Below, piece by piece: positions 1-6,605 of a stretch of DNA of 22,244 nucleotides; the stretch's first letter is position 1, and each line of letters begins with the position of its first letter. The notes beneath the pieces were generated by a model. It was not told where the DNA came from. It saw only the letters and a program-made list of their open reading frames with translations, and searched no databases. The DNA is taken from the IMG/VR virus record IMGVR_UViG_3300007236_000073, positions 1 to 22,244 of that record; one strand, 5' to 3'. A program made the translations under genes and the position numbers. Origin of the DNA: a virus.

Positions 1-1
1 T

Positions 2-79
2 AAATGCCCAGAATGCGAGCATGAATATTCACAAGCCTTTACATTGGACATGGTAAGTTTTTTCGATCCCGCCTCCTGA
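2..79 (+). CDS. 26: C-terminal end of a gp26-like baseplate hub protein (partial)
   Basis: Only the last 25 codons lie in the window, open from base 2 to a TGA at 77-79. They encode a CPEC zinc-ribbon-like pair followed by a tail ending FFDPAS. This matches my recollection of the C-terminus of the T4 gp26-type baseplate hub family (T4_baseplate) in marine T4-like phages: a Cys-x2-Cys motif, then a short aromatic end. The next gene begins two bases after the stop and looks like the usual downstream partner, which supports the call. The fragment is short, so the assignment rests on the motif, the ending and the neighbour. Confidence 0.55.
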   Translation, partial: KCPECEHEYSQAFTLDMVSFFDPAS

Positions 80-81
80 CC

Positions 82-294
82 TTGTCCTTTGATGAAATCA
101 GCAAGTGGGTTGATGACATGGAGCGGGAGGCGAACCTAATACGTAAAGAAGGCTTAAAAATGAGCTGGTACATGCGCGGCGGGATGACCTACGAAGATGT
201 CATGAATTTAAGTTTTGGAGAAAGAGAACTAGTTGGTGATCTTATCAAAGACAACTTAGAAACAACTAAAAAATCAAAGATGCCATTTTTCTAA
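82..294 (+). CDS. 51: small baseplate hub assembly protein, gp51-like
   Basis: A 70-residue acidic protein that starts SFDEISKWVDDMEREA and ends ETTKKSKMPFF, with a central WYMRGG motif. This pattern (an amphipathic N-terminal helix, W-Y-M-R-G-G, then an ENLETTKKS-like tail ending PFF) recalls the small protein after gp26 in T4-like marine phages, usually named baseplate hub assembly catalyst gp51. The start is a TTG at 82. No ATG or GTG occurs upstream in frame back to a TGA at 22-24, and the residues right after TTG already fit the family. It is probably translated by coupling from gp26, which stops at 79. Its own stop overlaps the next ATG by one base (TAATG). The family name is from memory and less certain than the coding call. 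Confidence 0.6.
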   Translation: MSFDEISKWVDDMEREANLIRKEGLKMSWYMRGGMTYEDVMNLSFGERELVGDLIKDNLETTKKSKMPFF

Positions 295-800
295 TGCTAG
301 ATATAGATATTGTTAAACAAGATATACACAATTGGATTGTAAACTTCCTAGAAGTTAGAAACCCTAACTTGGGTAATCGCAGTCCTTGTCCGTATGCCCG
401 TGGCGCTAGAATAAAACAAAGTTATGATGTAAGAATTGGCACTGAGTTACTTGACGACTTGAATCAAATTGCTCAGCAAGGCTTGGGCAAGTTTGAAGTT
501 ATTATATGTGCTTACCCTAGCAACAAGTATAGCGCAGATGAATTTTATGAACTAGTTCAGCATGCAAATAAAAACATACTAGTCGAAAAAGATATACTTG
601 TACTAGACGACCACCCTGACCACAAAGAAGAAGTTAATAGTGTATGCTTTAATCAAGGAAAGTACACACTTGCATTAGTGCAATGTTTAAGTGACTTAAA
701 TGAAAAGGCTAGATTTGTTGCAAAACAAGGGTTTTATGATGAATGGCCAGATGAATATTTAGAATCTTTGTTTACACACAGAGAAGACCCAAGGAGTTAA
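294..800 (+). CDS. conserved phage protein of unknown function (possibly DUF1415-like)
   Basis: A 168-residue soluble protein with no signal peptide or membrane segment. Visible landmarks are SPCPYARGARI near residue 30, a central hydrophobic strand FEVIICAYPS near 87, LVLDDHPDH near 121, and a helical C-terminus. The CPYA motif, a segment about how fast a count or distance can be judged, and a late acidic/His segment loosely resemble the bacterial DUF1415 family (which begins around CPFA); that link is weak. It opens the accessory cassette, overlapping the previous stop by one base. Its own end carries the AAGGAG ribosome site (791-796) of the first amidinotransferase gene, so the genes are probably co-expressed. 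I do not recognise a function. Confidence 0.7.
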   Translation: MLDIDIVKQDIHNWIVNFLEVRNPNLGNRSPCPYARGARIKQSYDVRIGTELLDDLNQIAQQGLGKFEVIICAYPSNKYSADEFYELVQHANKNILVEKDILVLDDHPDHKEEVNSVCFNQGKYTLALVQCLSDLNEKARFVAKQGFYDEWPDEYLESLFTHREDPRS

Positions 801-801
801 T

Positions 802-1932
802 ATGTTTAGTGTACACCAACACTGGGATCCGCTTAAAGTTTGTATACTAGGAAGAGCATATCCGCCAGAATTTTATTCTTGGATTAAAAATCCTAAAACA
901 CGTTCATTATTTGAACGGATGGCAATCGAAACTGAAGAAGATTTTCAAGCAATTCAAAGAAAACTTGAAGAATTTGGTGTAGAAGTATTGCGTCCTAACT
1001 TGCCCAAATACCAAGGTGTTATCAACGGAAGTTATGTAAGACCTCCAATGACTCCTCGAGACTACACTGTAATGATTGGTAGCGAATTTTACGAATCGTA
1101 TTCATCAGATTTAAGTGCTTGGTATAACAAACTCAAGGACCCAAGTTGGCCTGATTGTTATACTGTTGAAGATTTATTAGCTTTGCCCAACAAAGCAATT
1201 GATGAATTAAAATTTCGTGGAATGGACAAATTTTTAAATCATTATAACTCAGTTAATTGTTACAACGATATTTTTGAACGTATAAAACAAGAAGGCAACA
1301 CAATTAACAACAAAGCACATCCGTTGTTGTCGGGTGCAATGGTTAGTCGCATTGGTAAAGACTTATACTTTGGAACATTTGACACTGAAGATCAAAGTAT
1401 AAAACCGCATTTTGAAAAAATGTTTCCCGACCACAGAATACATGTAGTTGACACCCAAGCACACAGCGATGGATCTTATTGTCCGGTTGCACCTGGGTTG
1501 ATTATTAGTTTAGAAGATGTTGCAAATTACAAAGAATCATTTCCCAACTGGGAAGTTGTATATTTGCCAGATCAGTCATGGGAGGCAGTTAAACCATTTC
1601 TGGATCTCAAAGCTAGAAACTTCGGTAAATGGTGGATACCTGGACACGAATACGATGATGATGTGCTAGAAACTGTTGAAACATGGCTCGACGATTGGGT
1701 TGGATATGTTGAAGAAACTGTTTTTGACGTTAACATGCTTGTTATTGATCCAAAAAATGTTTTAGTGTTTAACTACAATAAAAAAGTCTTTGATGCACTT
1801 GAGCGCCATGGCATAACGCCGCACATTGTTACATTTAGACACCGATTCTTTTGGGACGGTGGAATTCATTGTATTACAACTGATTTGCACAGAGAAGGCT
1901 CAATGAATGACTACTTCCCCGAACGTAGCTAA
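802..1932 (+). CDS. glycine-amidinotransferase-like enzyme, copy 1
   Basis: A 376-residue protein of the guanidino-group-modifying (GME) fold, closest to glycine and inosamine-phosphate amidinotransferases, which move an amidino group from arginine to an amine. Family landmarks are visible in order: WDPLKVCILG near residue 8, a substrate-loop MTPRDYTVMIG near 83, HSDGSYCPVAPG near 221 (the HxD of the catalytic His), and GGIHCITTDLHREG near 353 with the nucleophilic Cys at 357. Aligned from memory to human AGAT, His303 and Cys407 correspond to H221 and C357, but the triad Asp254 falls on S177. A segment of about 45 residues (roughly 103-150) is absent from copy 2. A strong AAGGAG sits six bases before the ATG. 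The family is well supported; the acceptor substrate is unknown, and a deiminase or hydrolase activity is possible. Confidence 0.82.
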   Translation: MFSVHQHWDPLKVCILGRAYPPEFYSWIKNPKTRSLFERMAIETEEDFQAIQRKLEEFGVEVLRPNLPKYQGVINGSYVRPPMTPRDYTVMIGSEFYESYSSDLSAWYNKLKDPSWPDCYTVEDLLALPNKAIDELKFRGMDKFLNHYNSVNCYNDIFERIKQEGNTINNKAHPLLSGAMVSRIGKDLYFGTFDTEDQSIKPHFEKMFPDHRIHVVDTQAHSDGSYCPVAPGLIISLEDVANYKESFPNWEVVYLPDQSWEAVKPFLDLKARNFGKWWIPGHEYDDDVLETVETWLDDWVGYVEETVFDVNMLVIDPKNVLVFNYNKKVFDALERHGITPHIVTFRHRFFWDGGIHCITTDLHREGSMNDYFPERS

Positions 1933-2875
1933 CAACAACATATGGGATAGACTCAAATCTTGCGTGTTAGGAAGTGCTTGGGGTCCGGAGTTTTATGATT
2001 GGATTCCAAGTGTAACTGCAAGAACAGCGTTTGAAAAAATTGCTGTTGAAACTAACGAAGATCTTAATAACTTAAAAACTTGTTTAGAAAAGTTAGGCGT
2101 TCAAGTGTTACGGCCAACACTTCCTCGTAGTTTGAATCGCACACTTATGCCGCCCATCTCTCCAAGAGATCATATGTGTATGTTAGGAAATACACTGTAC
2201 GACATATACAATTTTAGCGAGTTGTATTACAAAGACATTTTTAAGTTTGTTGAACGTCAGGGGTGTAATGTAGTAAAAAGCAACAACACCACACTGTGTG
2301 GATCAATGTTGTATCAATTTGCAGATCAAATTGTTTTTTCGACTTGGGACAAAACGCAAAAAAATACAACTGGAGATTTGTTGGCCAGAAAAACCGGAAA
2401 GCCTGCAAACTGGTATTATTTGCCAGGACACATTGATGGATGGTTTTGTCCAGTAACACCAGGATTAATTGTATCATCATCAGAAGAACACAGGCCAGAA
2501 TTGTTAGATCTGTTTTACAAAACGTATTTTCCAGATTATGAAGTAGTGTATCTTGGCCCTACATTTGAAAATACATACAGTGCAAGTCAATGGAGCAATC
2601 AAAAATGGTATGTTCCTGGCGAAGAAACAAATTTAGATTTTATTAATTCAGTTAATACTTATTTTGTTGACTGGGTAGGTAATATGTCAGAAACAGTTTT
2701 TGAAGCAAACATGATTGTTGTTGATAAAAATAATGTTATTGTTAGTCAATACAACCAAGAATTGTTTAAGAAATTTGAACAATACAACGTTACACCACAT
2801 GTGTGTGAACTCAGACACAAAATGTTTTGGGATTCAGGTGTAAACTGTGCAATAGCAGATTTAGAAAGGGGATAG
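1907..2875 (+). CDS. glycine-amidinotransferase-like enzyme, copy 2
   Basis: A 322-residue paralogue of the preceding gene, overlapping its 3' end by 26 bases in another frame. It keeps the same landmarks: LKSCVLGSAWGPEFY near residue 16, ISPRDHMCMLG near 84, GHIDGWFCPVTPG near 174 with the likely catalytic His at 175, a conserved WVGNMSETVFEANM stretch, and WDSGVNCAIADLERG at the C-terminus with the likely nucleophile C314. The position of AGAT Asp254 is occupied by C131. It lacks the roughly 45-residue insertion of copy 1 and ends soon after the catalytic Cys. The ATG at 1907 is supported because homology with copy 1 starts about ten residues in. Tandem but diverged copies suggest either a heteromeric enzyme or two substrates; both are inferences. 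Confidence 0.8.
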   Translation: MTTSPNVANNNIWDRLKSCVLGSAWGPEFYDWIPSVTARTAFEKIAVETNEDLNNLKTCLEKLGVQVLRPTLPRSLNRTLMPPISPRDHMCMLGNTLYDIYNFSELYYKDIFKFVERQGCNVVKSNNTTLCGSMLYQFADQIVFSTWDKTQKNTTGDLLARKTGKPANWYYLPGHIDGWFCPVTPGLIVSSSEEHRPELLDLFYKTYFPDYEVVYLGPTFENTYSASQWSNQKWYVPGEETNLDFINSVNTYFVDWVGNMSETVFEANMIVVDKNNVIVSQYNQELFKKFEQYNVTPHVCELRHKMFWDSGVNCAIADLERG

Positions 2876-2878
2876 ACT

Positions 2879-3211
2879 ATGGACGTATACACAATTTACG
2901 CAGATCACAGCGAAGAAACAAATGCCCATGAATTTGTAAGACTCATGAGGAAATTTTTAGACAAAATGGTTGAACTAAATCGTATGGAAACATATCGTAT
3001 TACACGCATGAAGTTGGGATTTAGAAGTATGGATCTTCCTGAATTTCGTATAGACATGGAATTCAACAACATGCAACAACTAGATGATGCTATGACTAGT
3101 GTTATTCGAAATGAACAAATGATTGAAAACGAACACATTGGATTTAATCATCTAGTAGATGTTGAAACTATACAACATTTTTTATATAGAGATTTTCCAG
3201 ATAACCTTTAA
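2879..3211 (+). CDS. small DUF6614-like protein
   Basis: A 110-residue protein beginning MDVYTIYADHSEE. It has a central YRITRMKLGFRSMDLPEFRI segment and ends FLYRDFPDNL. This order (MD-Y-I opening, a helix, RITR-KLG, EF-I-ME strand, a second helix and a closing LYRDFPD) matches my memory of the short alpha/beta bacterial family DUF6614, thought to be a small ferredoxin-like dimer of unknown role. The call is from remembered family features, not a search. It follows copy 2 by three bases, with AAAGGGGA as ribosome site, and is the last gene of the cassette. A steric or accessory role to the amidinotransferases is possible but unsupported beyond position. Confidence 0.65.
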   Translation: MDVYTIYADHSEETNAHEFVRLMRKFLDKMVELNRMETYRITRMKLGFRSMDLPEFRIDMEFNNMQQLDDAMTSVIRNEQMIENEHIGFNHLVDVETIQHFLYRDFPDNL

Positions 3212-3229
3212 GAACTACTTCGTAGTTCT
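3211..3229 (+). terminator. hairpin at the end of the plus-strand cassette
   Basis: A perfect 8-bp stem (3211-3218 with 3222-3229) closed by a three-base loop begins on the last base of the preceding stop codon. Only a short TGTTT follows, so it is a poor intrinsic terminator by the usual U-tract rule. It may act as a 3'-end stabiliser. A run of seven T at 3269-3275 lies further on without an adjacent hairpin. A 7-bp pairing between 3234-3240 and 3303-3309 is also possible, so this leader may belong to the structured region that follows. Confidence 0.4.
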
Positions 3230-3321
3230 GTGTTTCGCTTACGCTCACACATTAATATTAGAAATAGATTTTTTTAATTTAAAGCCACAATCAATGATTT
3301 TAAAGCGAAGCGATATTACGT

Positions 3322-3401
3322 ATTATCCAGATAAAGTGGTCACACTTAGCCCGTTGCCGGGCTAAGAAGTCTGTCGCATTATCCGAGTAGCGCAGTCACA
3401 C
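3322..3401 (+). repeat. pair of direct repeats ATTATCC-N10-GTCACAC
   Basis: ATTATCC at 3322-3328 and 3378-3384 is each followed, after exactly ten bases, by GTCACAC (3339-3345 and 3395-3401). The two copies are 56 bases apart, and the ten spacer bases differ. A 9-bp hairpin sits between them. The equal spacing of the two conserved halves suggests a real duplicated element, either a protein-binding site or a repeated RNA motif. I did not notice the paired motif elsewhere in the window. Confidence 0.5.
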
Positions 3402-3741
3402 AACGTTAGATCTATAATGTATTATATATAGTACATAAGGGTTTCAAATGTACTGTATATAATACACAGCGCAGGCGGTTAGCCGGTACCTGCTCGATCC
3501 GTCTTATTCCAACGGCACATTGCATTAGTATACGTTGTCATCTAATGCAATGCTGTAGGCGTTTGTAAAACCCTACATCTTTTTGGCCTATATTAACTCT
3601 ATTCAAACAGCAAAACCGCAGGCATTTTGCGATCGGCGTCCTGTTAAGGATAGTTGCTGAGTGCTTGTTGCCGCAACAAGACTTCCGCACCCTCTCACAG
3701 CAGAAGGGACTTGGGCACACGAAATTGACCTGTGCGAGTCG
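3345..3741 (+). ncRNA. candidate large structured RNA between convergent operons
   Basis: About 400 bases without a credible gene, holding consecutive stems: 9 bp at 3345-3353/3358-3366 with a four-base loop; CTG-CGC/GCG-CAG at 3371-3395; 19 bp at 3418-3436/3448-3466; 8 bp with a bulge at 3471-3493; 11 bp at 3518-3528/3542-3552; 9 bp with a bulge at 3555-3576, followed by a T5 run; a two-part 11-bp helix 3599-3610/3641-3653 enclosing CAAAA/TTTTG (3611-3615/3625-3629); TGCTG/CAGCA (3655-3659/3698-3702) stacked on a 7-bp hairpin at 3664-3680; and a 10-bp bulged hairpin at 3708-3740. The three non-Watson-Crick pairs I find (3429/3455, 3603/3649, 3712/3736) are U-G if the RNA is plus strand but A-C if minus, which favours plus. 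The 3' half is visibly richer in G and C than its surroundings. It ends one base before the convergent gene's stop. It lacks tRNA, tmRNA and group I intron signatures that I can recognise. Boundaries and function are unknown; a multi-site terminator or processing region is the main alternative. Confidence 0.5.
3418..3466 (+). repeat. 19-bp inverted repeat with 11-base loop
   Basis: Bases 3418-3436 pair with 3448-3466 over 19 positions, 18 Watson-Crick and one T-G (3429/3455). The loop is 3437-3447. The arms are almost all A and T. This is the longest stem in the window. It could be a helix of the candidate RNA or, as DNA, a cruciform or binding site. A TATAAT hexamer at 3413-3418 touches its left edge, but I see no matching -35 box. 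Confidence 0.7.
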
Positions 3742-4704
3742 TTAAACAGCTAATTGGTGTTGATTTGGTTCTAGTAAATTATGGAGTTGTTTTGTGTTGA
3801 GAAATTTTTCTAGTTGCCAGGTTTTTAAGTTTAAATTGTGTTTGTATATAAGTGTGTGTTGTATTGCGGCTTCTTGTATGATATCTAGATTAAATCTAGA
3901 TAAATCCATGTCCCAACCTTTAACAATTGCTTCAACAATAGTATCAAAATACCAAACAAATCGCATACGCTCTTTGTGTATATTTTGCCATTTGCGATAA
4001 ACTGAAATCCAGTTATCCCATCGTGACTCGTCGATAGTTAAATCAAGATGATCAAATAAATCTCTAACAGTGTTATCAAAACAATTGAATAAGTCAAAAG
4101 CCTCTAGAAAAAAATGCCCGTTAATGCTCTGAAACTTTGGTTCTATACGTGTAACATAATGAGGTTTAAGATTTAAAGCTAGAAATTCTCTATGATCCCA
4201 TACATCATTAAGTTGTAATTTTTGCCAAACTGCGTTGCTTTCGTTAAAGTAAGTGTCAATGAATTTTTTGTGATGTTCTATTGTTGCCTCTTCAGTATCA
4301 ATTGCTCGTATAGCATACATGCAACTGTATAATGAATGTTTTTGTTGATTTGAAAGTATTACAATTTTAGTGTTGTCCAGTAACTGGACATGTTTTATTG
4401 CCTGTTCAGTGCCTTTGCTAACTTCAGGTGTTTCGCCACGGAAGTTATGAAAATATATAGTATTAAAAGTGCCTGGTTCTGTGTTTTCTATATCCAAAAT
4501 AATTTTGTAAAATTCTTCAAGTGTTTCGGGTTGATTAGCATCAAACCCATGAGCATTGTCTTTGACAATTGGGTTGTCTACTAAAGTTTCGTAACGCTGA
4601 GAATAACAACTGTAATAGTTATCTTTTCCAGACAAATACAATATTGACCAGTTTAAGAAGTGACCTCCTTTGCCAGGATCAGTTATAAAAGCAACCAATG
4701 ACAT
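3742..4704 (-). CDS. sulfotransferase-like phage protein (terminal operon gene)
   Basis: A 320-residue soluble protein. It opens with a hydrophobic strand and a glycine-rich turn, VAFITDPGKGGHFLNW (residues 4-19), in the place of the nucleotide-sulfate-binding loop of sulfotransferase folds. A strand TKIVILSNQQ follows near 113, and a late FDLFNCFDNTVRDLFDHLDL near 208 resembles the DL-(x)n-L--FL-GL helix of that fold. The protein at 10886-11764 has the same architecture, suggesting distant paralogy. Both lie in the gp55-gp46/47 operon. No activity can be assigned: key sulfotransferase residues are not certain, and the link is by layout only. It is the last gene of the minus-strand operon, its stop one base from the structured region. 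Confidence 0.7.
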   Translation of the reverse strand: MSLVAFITDPGKGGHFLNWSILYLSGKDNYYSCYSQRYETLVDNPIVKDNAHGFDANQPETLEEFYKIILDIENTEPGTFNTIYFHNFRGETPEVSKGTEQAIKHVQLLDNTKIVILSNQQKHSLYSCMYAIRAIDTEEATIEHHKKFIDTYFNESNAVWQKLQLNDVWDHREFLALNLKPHYVTRIEPKFQSINGHFFLEAFDLFNCFDNTVRDLFDHLDLTIDESRWDNWISVYRKWQNIHKERMRFVWYFDTIVEAIVKGWDMDLSRFNLDIIQEAAIQHTLIYKHNLNLKTWQLEKFLNTKQLHNLLEPNQHQLAV

Positions 4705-4705
4705 G

Positions 4706-5134
4706 CTATTTGTCCCTCAACCCTTCTCTAAGAATTTTTGAACCGCCTACCCTGACATTTATTATACCGTTGTAATATTCGTCTGTCAAGAGTACACGTC
4801 TATCAAATTGTTCTTTTGCTTCAAGATAGCTAGCAATACCCCTGCTAGCACAAAAATATAATATTTCTCTAGTAAAATTTTCCTCGCCAATCTCTGCAAC
4901 ATCTGCTTTAAGATTGTCACTGCTGCCCCAGTACTCACGCCAATCGCTTTCTTTAGTACCTTTGCGTTTGCGCTTTTTACCTTTTAAAGGAGGCTTACTA
5001 GTTTTAAATTTGGCAAGTTTTTTACCAACATATTTCATGTTGTTTTGATTGTTGGTAATAAGATACACAAATGCTTCGCACCCTTCGGGCAATTCTTCAA
5101 CAATTTTATTATTATAAAGCCAAGGGCTAGGCAT
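4706..5134 (-). CDS. SegE-like GIY-YIG endonuclease family protein
   Basis: A 142-residue protein of the compact phage GIY-YIG type related to T4 SegE. Near the N-terminus, FVYLITNN (22-29) and KYVGKK (34-39) correspond to the two halves of the GIY-YIG motif. A basic stretch KGKKRKRKG (51-59) follows, then SDWREYWGSS (63-72), an FTREIL strand near 87, and SYLEAKEQF (102-110), whose E105 is the expected metal-binding glutamate. Asparagine follows in YYNGII. All catalytic positions look intact, so it may be active as a free-standing homing or group-exclusion endonuclease. It has no intron around it. It starts three bases after the radical SAM gene stops. Confidence 0.8.
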   Translation of the reverse strand: MPSPWLYNNKIVEELPEGCEAFVYLITNNQNNMKYVGKKLAKFKTSKPPLKGKKRKRKGTKESDWREYWGSSDNLKADVAEIGEENFTREILYFCASRGIASYLEAKEQFDRRVLLTDEYYNGIINVRVGGSKILREGLRDK

Positions 5135-5137
5135 GTG

Positions 5138-6166
5138 CTACCACTCTAACGTATGATTTTCATCTAGCAGCTTCTCTTTTGTGCATTTTGATTTGCACTC
5201 AAAACTGCTAAACTCTAAGAACTTAGTAGACCAAAATGTATCTGCTAAGATATCCTCAATTGTTTGTTTGTAAAGATTAAACTGTGTTTTTGCCAAGTTG
5301 TGCCATTCACTGTTGTGTGAGTATCTATTGGCAGTCCAGCAACAAGGATAAAACTCTCCTTGACTATTTAAGAAAACACCTTTATTTCCAATTAAACAAA
5401 TTCCTGAGTGTGTGTTATGTTTAGTTAAATTTTTAGCCCTAGTAGAAAAAATTGTTTTCAACTCTTTGCCCGGGCGCAGCCTATTGGTTATTGGGGTTAA
5501 TACACGTTCAAATCTGTGTCCTTGGGCAACGTATTCACTGCTTGGTTCTAGATCGTCATTGGGATAAGCGTCAGGATAATGACTGTTAAACTTGGTGCTT
5601 TTAGTTAACTGAAACAAGTCAAATCCAAGATCAACACTTTGTCTAAACATTGTTGGAAACAGCTCTTGTTCGTTAAATTTAAAAGCAATTGTATCACGCA
5701 CTAAAAATGTTGTATGGTTAACACTTCTAAATGCTTTTATGCCCTGTACAATACTTTCCCAATTACAGTTAATTCTGTATTTTTGATTGCTTTCCTGATC
5801 CCACCCGTCTAAACTAAAATGTAATTCATCATGTATATCTAATACTCTACCCAAATACTGCCACCAATCAGCAGGCTTGTAGCTTCCGTTGGTGACTATT
5901 ACAATTTGTATTGATGGGTTAAGGGTTTTAAACCAAATACATATTTCAATTAAGTCTTTGCAATATATTGGATCACCGTCATTGCCGCAAAATGTAATTT
6001 TTTTAATTTTTCTAGCAATTGTTTCGCCAATTTGATTTTTAAAAAAATCTAATTTAAGTTGTTTGTTAAGCAAAGATTCGGGCAATTCTGCTCGTGGGCA
6101 TCGTGGGCACTTTAACGTGCAGATACTTGATGGTTCTATATGCCAATGATCAATTGCTAACAACAA
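5138..6166 (-). CDS. radical SAM protein with a SPASM-like C-terminus
   Basis: A 342-residue enzyme. The IEPSSICTLKCPRCPR motif supplies CX3CX2C (C16, C20, C23) for the 4Fe-4S cluster that cleaves S-adenosylmethionine. It is followed by ITFCGNDGDPIYC near 58, comparable to the GGEP glycine-rich element, and the strands IVIVTNG and ELHFSLDG of the partial TIM barrel. The C-terminal ICLIGNKGVFLNSQG, FYPCCW and CKSKC groups suggest an auxiliary-cluster SPASM/twitch domain, as in peptide-modifying enzymes. The start is a TTG at 6166 that overlaps the dCMP deaminase end by 17 bases; a second TTG follows directly. No peptide precursor is evident beside it, so the substrate is unknown. Confidence 0.85.
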   Translation of the reverse strand: MLLAIDHWHIEPSSICTLKCPRCPRAELPESLLNKQLKLDFFKNQIGETIARKIKKITFCGNDGDPIYCKDLIEICIWFKTLNPSIQIVIVTNGSYKPADWWQYLGRVLDIHDELHFSLDGWDQESNQKYRINCNWESIVQGIKAFRSVNHTTFLVRDTIAFKFNEQELFPTMFRQSVDLGFDLFQLTKSTKFNSHYPDAYPNDDLEPSSEYVAQGHRFERVLTPITNRLRPGKELKTIFSTRAKNLTKHNTHSGICLIGNKGVFLNSQGEFYPCCWTANRYSHNSEWHNLAKTQFNLYKQTIEDILADTFWSTKFLEFSSFECKSKCTKEKLLDENHTLEW

Positions 6167-6605
6167 ACTCTACCTGTACGTCAGACATTCGCAAAAACTC
6201 AAGACCACGTGTATCGCGGTATTTGTTTTTGTAATACACAGTAGTGATACCACTTTGATAGATTAGTTTTGCACAATCTATACAAGGTGCATGTGTAATA
6301 AAAATAGTTGCGCCTTCGCCACTTTCAGGGCTACGAGCTAGTTTAGCAATTGCGTTGGTTTCTGCATGCAGCACTTCTGGCTTGGATTTGTACAGTGACG
6401 CATCATAGGGTTTACCCTCATTTGAAAATGTTCCTGTGTATGTTTCACAATCATTATCCCAACCGCTAGGCATACCATTGTAACCAATAGAAATAATGCG
6501 ATCATTTTTTACAACAATTGCTCCTACTTGTAATCTTTTTGCAGAACTAAGTTGTGCAAATCTTTGTGCAACGTCCATGTATGCATTAATAAATTTTTGT
6601 TTCAT
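6150..6605 (-). CDS. cd: deoxycytidylate (dCMP) deaminase
   Basis: A 151-residue zinc enzyme that converts dCMP to dUMP, feeding dTMP synthesis for phage DNA. The zinc site is complete: HAE at 80-82 (His ligand and catalytic Glu) and PCIDC at 107-111 (both Cys ligands). The N-terminal RLQVGAIVVKNDRIISIGYNG segment is typical of the family. The length is slightly under the T4 enzyme. It overlaps the upstream small gene by 20 bases and the downstream radical SAM gene by 17, so translation is likely coupled. Allosteric residues were not assessed. Confidence 0.93.
   Translation of the reverse strand: MKQKFINAYMDVAQRFAQLSSAKRLQVGAIVVKNDRIISIGYNGMPSGWDNDCETYTGTFSNEGKPYDASLYKSKPEVLHAETNAIAKLARSPESGEGATIFITHAPCIDCAKLIYQSGITTVYYKNKYRDTRGLEFLRMSDVQVEFVVSN

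Noticed and set aside
3159-3365. 68-residue plus-strand frame overlapping the end of the DUF6614-like gene
   Set aside because: It lies mainly in the shadow of that gene and then in hairpin sequence; no recognisable protein features.
3322-3401. CRISPR array
   Set aside because: Only two copies, with conserved halves and a variable centre; no cas genes.
3538-3720. Cys-rich 60-residue minus-strand frame inside the structured region
   Set aside because: No ribosome site, unusual composition, and it coincides with several stems. More likely a by-product of the RNA-like sequence.
3367-3741. tRNA, tmRNA or group I intron
   Set aside because: I find no cloverleaf with a GTTCRA loop, no tag peptide frame, and no P7/catalytic core; the SegE-like gene is not within this region.
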